A DNA stretch of 24,111 nucleotides from JBOFCS01 sp051646185 (lineage in GTDB: Bacteria; Actinomycetota; Actinomycetes; Mycobacteriales; Mycobacteriaceae), in the NCBI GenBank assembly GCA_051646185.1, contig JBOFCS010000083.1:1-24111 (forward strand), written 5' to 3'. Under the pieces are notes generated by a model. The model saw only the letters and a list, made by a program, of their open reading frames with translations. It made no database searches and had not been told where the DNA came from. The position numbers were made by a program, and so were the translations under genes. Position 1 is the stretch's first letter, and every line of letters begins with the position of its first letter. Positions 7,916 to 14,782 of this stretch are shown here, piece after piece.

Positions 7916-9256
7916 ATGACATCCCAGCATGGGTTTACTGCTACCCAACTTGCGGCTAGGGCTGCATATTTACTGCGCGGCAACGACCTGGGATCCATGA
8001 CGAGTGCTGCTCCGCGCTTGTACCCGCATATGTGGAGTTGGGATGCGGCCTTTGTTGCGGTTGGGCTTGCTCCGCTCTCAGTGGAGCGGGCGGTGGTGGA
8101 ACTGGACACCTTATTGTCTGCGCAGTGGTCTAACGGAATGATTCCGCACATTGTTTTTGCCAATGGTGTTGACGGGTATTTTCCTGGGCCGAGTCGGTGG
8201 GAATGTACTGATTTAGCGCGGTTTGCGCCTAAAAATCACCAGACTTCGGGGATTACACAACCGCCAGTGCATGCGATTGCAGTGCAAAGAATTGTGGATC
8301 ATTCACGCCGTCAAGGGCGTACTACCAGAGCTATAGCGGATGAGTTTTTAGATCGTCGGTGGCCAGATTTGATGCGCTGGCACCGTTGGTTGGCTACCGC
8401 CAGGGATCCGAATAATATTGGGAGGGTGACTCTTTACCACGGTTGGGAATCTGGAATGGACAACTCACCGCGCTGGGATGCAGCTTACTCCCGAGTAGAT
8501 CCCGGGGTAGTACCTCCTTATCAGCGTGCGGATCGGACTGTGGTCACCGATATTAGTCAGCGGCCAAGTGACCGTGAATATGATTGTTATTTATGGTTAT
8601 TGGAAGAGATGAAGTCGGTGCACTACGAGGATAGTAAATTGCCCGCAGTGATGAGTTTTGCTATGCAGGACGTTTTTGTCACAGCAATTTTTGCAGTAGC
8701 CTGTGATATTTTAGCGACTATAGGGGAAGAGCATTCTCGTCCGCTTGCTGATGTTCGAGAACTCCGTGGGTGGGCAACAAAGTTTCGCTCTGGTGTTATC
8801 GCCACCACTGATCAAAGATCAGGGATAGCAAGAGATTATGACGTAATCGGCAATCGTTGGGTCCAGACCCAAACATTGGCGATGTTTGCTCCCTTGTTGT
8901 GTGGCGGTTTAGCTAGAGAGCAGGAGCGGGTTTTACTGAAATTGTTTGAAGGTCCACAGTTTTGTGGGCATCCTGATCTCAAATATACAGTTCCACCATC
9001 AACTTCGCCGGTGTCTAAAGACTTTCGGTCACGGGAATATTGGCGAGGTCCGGTATGGCCAGTAATGACGTGGCTCTTTTCTTGGGCCTTTGCCCAGCGT
9101 GGATGGCCAGAGCGTTCGTTATTGCTTAAGGAAGAAGGGTTGCGTCAGGCAAGTGATGGCAGTTTTGCTGAGTACTACGAGCCATTTACCGGTCGCCCGC
9201 TGGGCAGTATGCAACAATCATGGACTGCCGCAGCAGTTTTAGACTGGTTAGGGTGA
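7916..9256 (+). CDS. ggH: Glucosylglycerate hydrolase-like GH63 glycosidase
   Basis: The 446-residue protein matches the mycobacterial glucosylglycerate hydrolase group of glycoside hydrolase family 63, which cleaves the stress-related compatible solute glucosylglycerate to glucose and glycerate. An (alpha/alpha)6-barrel enzyme is expected. Conserved segments are SWDAAFVAVGL (D43), MIPHIVF, TQPPVHA, GWESGMDNSPRWD (D182) and SFAEYYEPFTG (E419), then SWTAA near the end. As I recall, the M. hassiacum enzyme has the same length and its catalytic acid and base are D182 and E419; those residues fall at the same numbers here. Mannosylglycerate hydrolysis is the main alternative. No signal peptide is present, so it is cytoplasmic. 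Its context is leuS, an SDR gene and a marR-MFS pair, with no glucosylglycerate synthesis genes in view. Confidence 0.85.
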   Translation: MTSQHGFTATQLAARAAYLLRGNDLGSMTSAAPRLYPHMWSWDAAFVAVGLAPLSVERAVVELDTLLSAQWSNGMIPHIVFANGVDGYFPGPSRWECTDLARFAPKNHQTSGITQPPVHAIAVQRIVDHSRRQGRTTRAIADEFLDRRWPDLMRWHRWLATARDPNNIGRVTLYHGWESGMDNSPRWDAAYSRVDPGVVPPYQRADRTVVTDISQRPSDREYDCYLWLLEEMKSVHYEDSKLPAVMSFAMQDVFVTAIFAVACDILATIGEEHSRPLADVRELRGWATKFRSGVIATTDQRSGIARDYDVIGNRWVQTQTLAMFAPLLCGGLAREQERVLLKLFEGPQFCGHPDLKYTVPPSTSPVSKDFRSREYWRGPVWPVMTWLFSWAFAQRGWPERSLLLKEEGLRQASDGSFAEYYEPFTGRPLGSMQQSWTAAAVLDWLG

Positions 9257-9267
9257 TGAGTAACTAG

Positions 9268-10494
9268 CTAATCAGCCCCGATTACGGCTGCATCAATGGG
9301 GAGAGTTTTCTGGTTCTGTGGTGCGTAGATGATGAGACAGATCGCAGCGATCAAGCAGCAGCCCGCCGCAATCAGAAATGGTGCTCGAGCGGAGTCGAAC
9401 CAATGTGCAATATGACCGACCATAGTGGCGGCGATGGCCCCACCGGCCCAACGGCAAAAGTTATATCCAGCGCTAGCGGCTGCGCGTGCATCGGTGCTTG
9501 CGCTCATTGCAGCCCCGGTAAAAAGTGTATTGAGTACTCCGGAGAAAATTCCGGAAAGTACAACGGCAACAATAATAACTATATTATTCCCTACAGTAAT
9601 GACTAGCATCAAAATTCCATAAAGCAATACAGAAATGACGGCACCACTGTGATCACCTAGTTTTGTCGCAATCTTGGGCGCTAGGAAAACACTGGAAACT
9701 GCAAGTGCTACGCCCCATCCAAAAAATACCGCTCCGATATAGTATGCCCCGGCATGAAGTACGAAGGGAGTCCAGGACAAAATTGTGAAAAAAGCTGCGG
9801 TATAAAAGGCCGATCCGATTGAAGTAACGAGTAAGGCTTTATTTTTGAGAGCAAGCAGAGGGTCTCTAAGCCTTACCAGAGGGGTTTGGCCAAGCTCTCT
9901 AGGAAGCATTGTTGCACAAAGTATTACACCTATAGACATCAGTATTGCAGTTCCGGCAAAGGGAGCGCGCCAAGAAACTGAGCCGAGCGCGGCCCCGATG
10001 AGCGGGCCAATAGCGAGCCCAGCGCCAATGGCAGCTTCGTACAAGAGAATTGCGCTTTGTTGCCCGCCGGTTGCGGCTCCAACAATAACAGCAAGTCCGG
10101 TAGCAATAAAGAGCGCATTACCCAATCCCCAGAACGCGCGTAAACTTACGAGTAAGTTGATATCATTAGCCATAGCGCAGATAGCAGTGGCAAGAGCGAT
10201 GAGAATTAGGCCGACCAGCAAAGTGTTTTTAGCACCAAAGCGATAAGCGATTGCACCGGTTGCGAGCATGGCTATTACTTGAACACCAAGGTAAGAAGAA
10301 AATAATAGGGTAGTTTGACTTGGTGTAGCATGCAAGCCTTGAGATATTGATACCAGGATCGGATCAACTAGTCCAATGCCCATAAAGGCAATAGTTGTAG
10401 TAAAAGCTATGACCCATACTATTTTTGGTTGATTACGCAATGCTTGAGTAAAAGTTGGTTGTGAGCTCAACTCGGCTGTATTGGGTAAAATCAT
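9268..10494 (-). CDS. MFS drug-efflux-type transporter, coupled to marR
   Basis: A 408-residue major facilitator with about 12 membrane helices. FVDPIL-like GLVDPILVSISQGL opens helix 1, and YRFGAKNTLLVGL is the loop between helices 2 and 3. The stretch with AFWGLGNALFIATGLAVIVGA, then LLYEAAIGAGLAIGPLIGAALG, holds the antiporter motif C region near residues 150-170. It resembles the DHA1 efflux branch (YmfD/bacillibactin-exporter-like) more than sugar porters. Its ATG overlaps the TGA of the upstream marR gene (ATGA, 10491-10494), so the two are probably translated together. A MarR repressor controlling an exporter is a common drug- or phenolic-response arrangement. The substrate is unknown. 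Its stop lies 11 bases from the convergent GH63 gene, with no terminator seen. Confidence 0.9.
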   Translation of the reverse strand: MILPNTAELSSQPTFTQALRNQPKIVWVIAFTTTIAFMGIGLVDPILVSISQGLHATPSQTTLLFSSYLGVQVIAMLATGAIAYRFGAKNTLLVGLILIALATAICAMANDINLLVSLRAFWGLGNALFIATGLAVIVGAATGGQQSAILLYEAAIGAGLAIGPLIGAALGSVSWRAPFAGTAILMSIGVILCATMLPRELGQTPLVRLRDPLLALKNKALLVTSIGSAFYTAAFFTILSWTPFVLHAGAYYIGAVFFGWGVALAVSSVFLAPKIATKLGDHSGAVISVLLYGILMLVITVGNNIVIIVAVVLSGIFSGVLNTLFTGAAMSASTDARAAASAGYNFCRWAGGAIAATMVGHIAHWFDSARAPFLIAAGCCLIAAICLIIYAPQNQKTLPIDAAVIGAD

Positions 10495-10955
10495 TGGGTA
10501 ATCTCGTTTCTAAGGCGTGCTAGATTATCCTGCTCCAGGAGTCGAGTCAACGGGCTGATAGCTTGTGAAAGTTTGGCTCTATCTTCCTCCGACAATCCAG
10601 TAAGTAGGGAACAGAGCAAGTCGTTGCGTTTAGCGATGGTTTGTATAATAGCTTCGCTTCCGGAGGCAGTGAGATCAACGACGACAGCGCGTCGATCTGT
10701 AGTATCAGGTTGACGATTCACCAGCCCCAACTTTTCCAAACGGCTTATAACACTTGTTGCAGTTGGTAGCTGAACAAATTCACGTTCGGCTAGTTCTCCC
10801 ATACGAATTGGTCCGTGATCGCGGAGAGTCAGCATTACCGAGGCCTGCGTTGGAGTGAGTTCGACTCCTAGGGTTTGTTGTCGCAAAGCTAAGTTTATTC
10901 GAAAAAGTAGGGGCCGAAGTTCGTTGGCGAGGGCGAGGGGGTCCACTGCAGGCAT
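10491..10955 (-). CDS. MarR family transcriptional regulator (Rv0042c type)
   Basis: A 154-residue winged-helix regulator. An N-terminal dimerisation helix (residues 6-30) is followed by the DNA-binding core at about 35-100, including LTPTQASVMLTLRDHGPIRMGELA, the recognition helix near PTATSVISRLEKLGL, and the wing with the family motif DRRA. The C-terminal helices complete the dimer. A longer frame starts at 11018, but the protein matches the family from ATG 10955, and a good promoter (TTTACT, 17 bases, TAGACT) ends eight bases before this ATG, so 10955 is chosen. Mycobacterial Rv0042c lies next to leuS in the same way. It probably represses itself and the coupled exporter through a near-palindrome lying in its own promoter spacer. 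Confidence 0.92.
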   Translation of the reverse strand: MPAVDPLALANELRPLLFRINLALRQQTLGVELTPTQASVMLTLRDHGPIRMGELAEREFVQLPTATSVISRLEKLGLVNRQPDTTDRRAVVVDLTASGSEAIIQTIAKRNDLLCSLLTGLSEEDRAKLSQAISPLTRLLEQDNLARLRNEITQ

Positions 10956-10963
10956 ACTTCGAG

Positions 10964-10992
10964 AGTCTAAATATTTTATTGTATAAAGTAAA
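10964..10992 (-). promoter_or_regulatory. Predicted marR-MFS promoter with embedded operator
   Basis: On the minus strand, TTTACT (10992-10987), a 17-base spacer and TAGACT (10969-10964) form a good promoter. Transcription would begin within about two bases of ATG 10955, giving a leaderless or nearly leaderless mRNA. Bases 10972-10990 form an AT-rich inverted repeat (7 of 9 pairs symmetric around 10981). It covers the spacer and part of the -35 box, a typical site for MarR autorepression. Confidence 0.55.
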
Positions 10993-11041
10993 GGTGGTAT
11001 AGTGATGTGCAGCTTCAACTGGTCTAATGCTCAGGTTTTCC

Positions 11042-13114
11042 TTAAGCAATGCCGATTTTGCCACCAGGTTTCCAGACTGCAACAACTGCAGGGCGTGGTT
11101 GACTGGTGCCCCCATCAGGCCAATGTGATCGAGGATTATCAGCATTGTGGCCATCTACTTCACCGGGATGTTGCACGCAGACGATTACTCGTTTATCGGT
11201 AACGATAGGCCCACAGGTTTCCGCTCCGATCGGAACAGTGAGAAATTGTTTGGTTTCGCCTCTGTTTGTGCCTTCAAGGACGACAGAGAAGAGCCCGTCA
11301 TTTGCTTTAAGGGCGTTACCGTCAGTAGAAATCCAGAGGTTTCCGTAATCGTCAAAAGCTAAGTTATCAGGGCAAGATATTGGACTGACTTGGGTTTTAT
11401 CGAAGCCGCCAAAATAGCTATCAGCTGCTGTTGGATCCCCGCAAACCAGCAATAGTGTCCAGCTGAAGCTGGTTCCGGCATGATCATCGCTTATTTCCAG
11501 TATTTGTCCATTTTTATTATTTGATCGTGGGTTGGCTTCATCAACACCCGGTTTGCCGTCGGTGCCTCGTTGATTGTTATTTGTCAGAGCAACATAGACT
11601 TTTCCCGATCGTGGATTTGCCTGGAAATCTTCGGGCCTGTCCATCTTGGTGGCACCAACTTTATCCCCGGCGATCCGAGTGAAAACGGCTACTTCAGCTG
11701 CGGACATTCCTTCAACGAAGGATTGTCCATATCCGTCTGGCCCGGACTTGAGAAGTGGAATCCATTGCCCTGAACCGTTAAATGTGCCATCGGAGGGCAG
11801 TTTTCCGGTACCATCAATTTCTTGGGCAGGGGAATCTCCAGAAAGTTTCGCAACGTACAGGGTGCCCTCATCGAGGATGGTCATATTATGACGTACGCTA
11901 GTTGCACCATTCCCAGGTTGAATCTTTTTGTCAGAGACAAACTTATACATATAATCAAAACGTTCATCGTCGCCACAGTAACTAACAACTGTTCCATCTT
12001 CAGTAACGTAGATATTGGCTGCTTCATGCTTAAAACGGCCCAAAGCAGTATGTTTAATTGGAGTTGACTGGGGGTCAAAAGGATTAACTTCTACAACCCA
12101 CCCGAATCTGTGTGGTTCATTGACTTCTTTTGTAAGATCAAAACGGGGATCGAATCGTTCCCACTTACGGTCAGATTCTCCCCCTTTTATTCCATAGCGG
12201 CTAAGTCGGGCTTGAGTTATTTCATCGGTAATTAACTCTGCTTGTGCGAAATATTGATTAAAGTTTTCTTCTCCGGAAAGAACGGTGCCCCAAGGGGTTA
12301 TTCCACCTGAGCAGTTATTGAAAGTGCCAATTACTGATCGACCACCAGGATCGGCAGTGGTTATCAGAAATTCACTACCTGCCGCTGGTCCAGTGACAGT
12401 GAAAATTGTTGACCCAGTGATTCTTCGATTGTAGGAACCCAGAACAGGGATAAGTTTTCCAGTAGTGGACTCACCTTTTACTTCAACAATACTTAAACCA
12501 TGTGCAGCTAGTGCAATGCGAAACTGTTCTTCAGTGGGATTGGCGGCATCGTAACCTCGGAAGAGAAAAGGCTCAGTAGTATATTCGTGATTAACCACTA
12601 GTAGCCAAGAATGTGGCTGGCCGTCAATTTCTAGGAGTCCGGCAAAATCATTGTTAAAACCAAACTGTTGCTCCTGGGCCTGAGCACTTTGCTGTTCAAA
12701 ATTGAAGTCAGGTGCCCCGAGGATAACCGGATCACCCCAACGAATAATCGTAGCTTGTTCGTATCCTTCCGGAATGACTACAGAATCTTCCGTATTAGGT
12801 TTTACTGGTGTAAAAGTGGTTCCCATCGGGGGTGTGCCATTAGCAGCAATTGAGGCTTGTGATTTGCCAGGTGACTCATCGGTACAGGCTGCTAGCATCG
12901 GTGAACTTCCTAAGGCGAGTGCAGTTACTGCTCCGCTTTTGAGTAGTCCACGGCGGCTTAGTGCGGTTTTAATAATATCGCCAAAGTATTGTCCATCAGA
13001 CTTATTTGGGCAATTATGAAAACAAGCATTGCCACATTTATATTTACAGGTAATGGCTTGACGAGAAGATTGTCCGTCGTGAGTGACGGACAGGGGTAGC
13101 AGTTTGTTTTTCAT
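11042..13114 (-). CDS. PhoX family alkaline phosphatase, Tat-exported, possibly lipid-anchored
   Basis: The 690-residue protein belongs to the PhoX family (DUF839 / PF05787), calcium- and iron-dependent phosphatases that release phosphate from organic esters outside the membrane. The twin-arginine motif SRRGLLK is at residues 53-59, followed by a hydrophobic stretch and LAAC (74-77). The LAAC box suggests signal peptidase II cleavage and lipidation. The beta-propeller body includes GWVVEVNPFD, LGRFKHEAANIYV and RPEDFQANPRSGKVYVALTNN, all family-typical. Before the Tat motif lies a cysteine-rich leader with C23, C27, C31 and C35. ATG 13114 is chosen over the longer frame from 13192 because GAGGAG precedes it by five bases. 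A phosphate-box-like repeat lies upstream. Phosphodiesterase or triesterase activity is possible, since PhoX is not strictly specific. Confidence 0.88.
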   Translation of the reverse strand: MKNKLLPLSVTHDGQSSRQAITCKYKCGNACFHNCPNKSDGQYFGDIIKTALSRRGLLKSGAVTALALGSSPMLAACTDESPGKSQASIAANGTPPMGTTFTPVKPNTEDSVVIPEGYEQATIIRWGDPVILGAPDFNFEQQSAQAQEQQFGFNNDFAGLLEIDGQPHSWLLVVNHEYTTEPFLFRGYDAANPTEEQFRIALAAHGLSIVEVKGESTTGKLIPVLGSYNRRITGSTIFTVTGPAAGSEFLITTADPGGRSVIGTFNNCSGGITPWGTVLSGEENFNQYFAQAELITDEITQARLSRYGIKGGESDRKWERFDPRFDLTKEVNEPHRFGWVVEVNPFDPQSTPIKHTALGRFKHEAANIYVTEDGTVVSYCGDDERFDYMYKFVSDKKIQPGNGATSVRHNMTILDEGTLYVAKLSGDSPAQEIDGTGKLPSDGTFNGSGQWIPLLKSGPDGYGQSFVEGMSAAEVAVFTRIAGDKVGATKMDRPEDFQANPRSGKVYVALTNNNQRGTDGKPGVDEANPRSNNKNGQILEISDDHAGTSFSWTLLLVCGDPTAADSYFGGFDKTQVSPISCPDNLAFDDYGNLWISTDGNALKANDGLFSVVLEGTNRGETKQFLTVPIGAETCGPIVTDKRVIVCVQHPGEVDGHNADNPRSHWPDGGTSQPRPAVVAVWKPGGKIGIA

Positions 13115-13146
13115 GGAATCTCCTCGTATTACCTTCGGGTAGTAAA

Positions 13147-13152
13147 ACTCTA
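13147..13152 (-). promoter_or_regulatory. Predicted -10 box of phoX gene
   Basis: TAGAGT on the minus strand, with transcription expected near 13140. This leaves a leader of about 26 bases that contains the GAGGAG ribosome binding site. The position 17 bases upstream (13175-13170) is GCCTAA, a poor -35 box that overlaps the direct-repeat element at 13169-13201, as expected for an activator-dependent promoter. Confidence 0.4.
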
Positions 13153-13168
13153 CGAGGGGAAAACATGC

Positions 13169-13201
13169 ATTAGGCGAGCGTATGGTGAACAATAAAATAA
13201 C
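13169..13201 (-). promoter_or_regulatory. Three 11-base direct repeats resembling a PHO box
   Basis: Read on the minus strand, three consecutive 11-base units begin GTTATTT, GTTCACC and GCTCGCC, each followed by a four-base AT-rich stretch (ATAC in the middle unit). GTTCACC in 11-base direct repeats is the known binding pattern of actinobacterial PhoP-type phosphate-response regulators in Streptomyces. The element overlaps the -35 region of phoX. The first unit is the poorest match, so a two-unit site is also possible. Confidence 0.45.
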
Positions 13202-13220
13202 TATTAAGGTGTGTTAATAG
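13201..13220. promoter_or_regulatory. Inverted repeat in phoX/SRPBCC intergenic region
   Basis: CTATTAA and TTAATAG are perfect 7-base arms around a 6-base centre (GGTGTG). It lies between the divergent phoX and SRPBCC promoters, just upstream of the phosphate-box-like repeat. It is a candidate operator for an unidentified dimeric regulator. It could affect either gene. Confidence 0.4.
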
Positions 13221-13239
13221 AAAACCTAGAGGCAAACCC

Positions 13240-13268
13240 TTGTGCTGCAGTAAAACCTGCTTCATACT
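13240..13268 (+). promoter_or_regulatory. Predicted promoter of the SRPBCC gene
   Basis: TTGTGC (13240-13245), a 17-base spacer and CATACT (13263-13268) form a moderate promoter pointing at the SRPBCC gene. Transcription would begin near 13275, inside the palindrome at 13270-13284, with a leader of about 40 bases carrying the AGGAG ribosome binding site. Confidence 0.4.
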
Positions 13269-13269
13269 A

Positions 13270-13284
13270 GTATCAAATTGATAC
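13270..13284. promoter_or_regulatory. Perfect 15-base palindromic operator candidate
   Basis: GTATCAA and TTGATAC are perfect 7-base arms around a single A. The site covers the predicted transcription start of the SRPBCC gene, the classic position for a TetR- or GntR-type repressor. No such regulator gene is adjacent in the window. Confidence 0.5.
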
Positions 13285-13316
13285 GAAATTCGAACTGCGT
13301 TGCCCTAGGAGTGTTC

Positions 13317-13805
13317 ATGCCCACGTTTGCCCTCAACCCAGTTATCCCTGGTGAATTTCTTACTAGCCCAGATTTAATTGTTGCCGTTGTTGATACAACT
13401 AAGTCAGCGTCGGAGGTGTGGGCCGAAATACATGGAGCAGAACCCTTACATTGGTGTAGCAGTATACGAAAAATCCAATGGACTAGTGCAGAACCTCATG
13501 GTGTAGGTGCAACTAGAACTGTGACTCTCTTTCCTGGAGTGAGAATTAATGAGCGTTATACATTATGGAATGAAAGTCCAAAGAAGTATGTAAATGCTTT
13601 TACTGTTGAAAGTGCCACTGCTCCAGGCCTAAGCAGATTTTCCGAAAAGTACTGTGTCGAAGCGACCGAAACCGGTTCACGGTTCACCTGGTCGTTTCTA
13701 GTTGAGCCAAAAGGCCCAGTCTTCTTTAAAAGCCAATCAAGAAAAATTTTGGAAGTTATTGTCCAAAAAATGCAGAAGGAGACCGAGCAATACTTTAATT
13801 GTTAA
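13317..13805 (+). CDS. SRPBCC (START-like) family protein
   Basis: A 162-residue soluble protein that looks like the SRPBCC/polyketide-cyclase-type helix-grip fold. This fold makes a deep hydrophobic ligand pocket and often binds lipids, sterols or polyketides. Supporting segments are the early strand and helix with IVAVVDTTKSASEVWAEI, then the GVGATRTVTLFPGVRINERYTLW strand pair, GSRFTWSFLVEP and a long C-terminal amphipathic helix. No signal peptide is seen. A longer frame begins at 13278, but ATG 13317 has AGGAG six bases upstream and starts just before the fold, so it is chosen. It is followed by an alpha/beta hydrolase on the same strand that has its own promoter. Ligand and role are unknown; binding of a hydrophobic small molecule is inference. 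Confidence 0.8.
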   Translation: MPTFALNPVIPGEFLTSPDLIVAVVDTTKSASEVWAEIHGAEPLHWCSSIRKIQWTSAEPHGVGATRTVTLFPGVRINERYTLWNESPKKYVNAFTVESATAPGLSRFSEKYCVEATETGSRFTWSFLVEPKGPVFFKSQSRKILEVIVQKMQKETEQYFNC

Positions 13806-13885
13806 TTTCTATGCGATCTGGCCTTAAGCCTCAGGATTGACTAGCATTAATCGAGAAAGTAATTCGTGGAAGTTATGCCTTGCTG

Positions 13886-13894
13886 TGCTATAAT
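13886..13894 (+). promoter_or_regulatory. Extended -10 promoter of the alpha/beta hydrolase gene
   Basis: TGCTATAAT is a perfect extended -10 element (TG, one base, TATAAT). It would start transcription near 13901, leaving a leader of about 20 bases with GAGGGA and GAAG before ATG 13922. Extended -10 promoters do not need a good -35 box, and none is clear here. A separate TTGACT at about 13832-13837 has only a weak TAATTC partner. Confidence 0.55.
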
Positions 13895-13921
13895 TTCCAC
13901 CTTTTCGAGGGAACGAAGTAA

Positions 13922-14767
13922 ATGGATCAGCTGCAAAGAATTGAAAGTTTTCGAAATGGAAAACTCGAGTTTGAGGTAGTAGATTCAGGTCCGATTGAGG
14001 GCGACATAGTGGTATTTTTACATGGTTTCCCCCAGACTGCGTCGGCCTGGTTCTACGTTGCAGAGTACTTGCATGAGCTAGGTTATCGAACAATCATCCC
14101 AATGCAGCGGGGTTACTCCGAAAATGCGCGTCCACGTAGTCGATTTTCTTACCGGGCAACAAAACTGGAATCAGATCTGGCCGCTCTTATCAAGGAACTA
14201 GGAACTGATGCGGTTCATCTTGTTGGGCATGATTGGGGTGCTTGGGTAGCATGGTCTTTCGCTGCAGACTATCCTGAGCAAGTCAGAACTCTCACGACGG
14301 TTTCTGTTCCACATCCAGCCGCCTTTATTCGATCGCTATTTAATAGCGATCAAGCTATTCGAACATATTTTATGTTTCTATTTCAAATTCCTTGGGTACC
14401 AGAGTTAATGATGCGAGTGTGCCCTGAGCATCTTGACCGAATGCTGTTAAGTGCTCGTATGTCGTTAAGTGATCGTGACCGTGCTCATGAGGAGGTTATT
14501 GATCGTAAAAACTTTTCTAAAACTTTTCATTGGTGTCGCGCCATGTTTCTCCGATTTCCATGGGAGCATTCCCGTAAAGTTAAGGCACCAACAACCCATG
14601 TCTGGGGCAGCAACGACAATAAAATCTCTTGGCGTGGAGTTGAACTGACAGAACGCTATACTTCCGGTCCTTACCGATTAGAAATTTTATCGGGTGCTAC
14701 GCACTGGATTCCTGAACAAGATCCTTCTCGATTAGGCCAGATTATTGCTGAAAGAATCAAAGCCTGA
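13922..14767 (+). CDS. Alpha/beta hydrolase, epoxide-hydrolase-like
   Basis: A 281-residue alpha/beta-hydrolase-fold enzyme. HGFPQ (residues 34-38) supplies the oxyanion-hole region, and VGHDWGAWVAW places the nucleophile as D104 rather than serine, which points to epoxide hydrolase or dehalogenase chemistry through an ester intermediate. The charge-relay acid is probably D232 (WGSNDNKI) and the base H261 (SGATHWIPEQDP). A helical lid lies at about residues 135-215, where epoxide hydrolases carry lid tyrosines such as Y149. Mycobacteria have several such Eph enzymes acting on lipid-derived epoxides. No signal peptide is visible. The gene has its own extended -10 promoter and is convergent with the mce operon, 15 bases between stops. 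Haloacetate dehalogenase is the alternative. Confidence 0.85.
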   Translation: MDQLQRIESFRNGKLEFEVVDSGPIEGDIVVFLHGFPQTASAWFYVAEYLHELGYRTIIPMQRGYSENARPRSRFSYRATKLESDLAALIKELGTDAVHLVGHDWGAWVAWSFAADYPEQVRTLTTVSVPHPAAFIRSLFNSDQAIRTYFMFLFQIPWVPELMMRVCPEHLDRMLLSARMSLSDRDRAHEEVIDRKNFSKTFHWCRAMFLRFPWEHSRKVKAPTTHVWGSNDNKISWRGVELTERYTSGPYRLEILSGATHWIPEQDPSRLGQIIAERIKA

Positions 14768-14782
14768 ATTACCCATACCTAT

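Noticed and set aside
10956..11018. N-terminal extension of marR to 11018
   Set aside because: The extra 21 residues are encoded across the predicted promoter and operator, and the family fold starts at ATG 10955.
11002..11202. Small + strand frame between marR and phoX
   Set aside because: It overlaps the phoX 3' end, and the protein has no recognisable features; the minus-strand genes explain the region.
13115..13192. N-terminal extension of phoX to 13192
   Set aside because: ATG 13114 has a strong GAGGAG site, and the extension runs through the -10 box and the repeat element.
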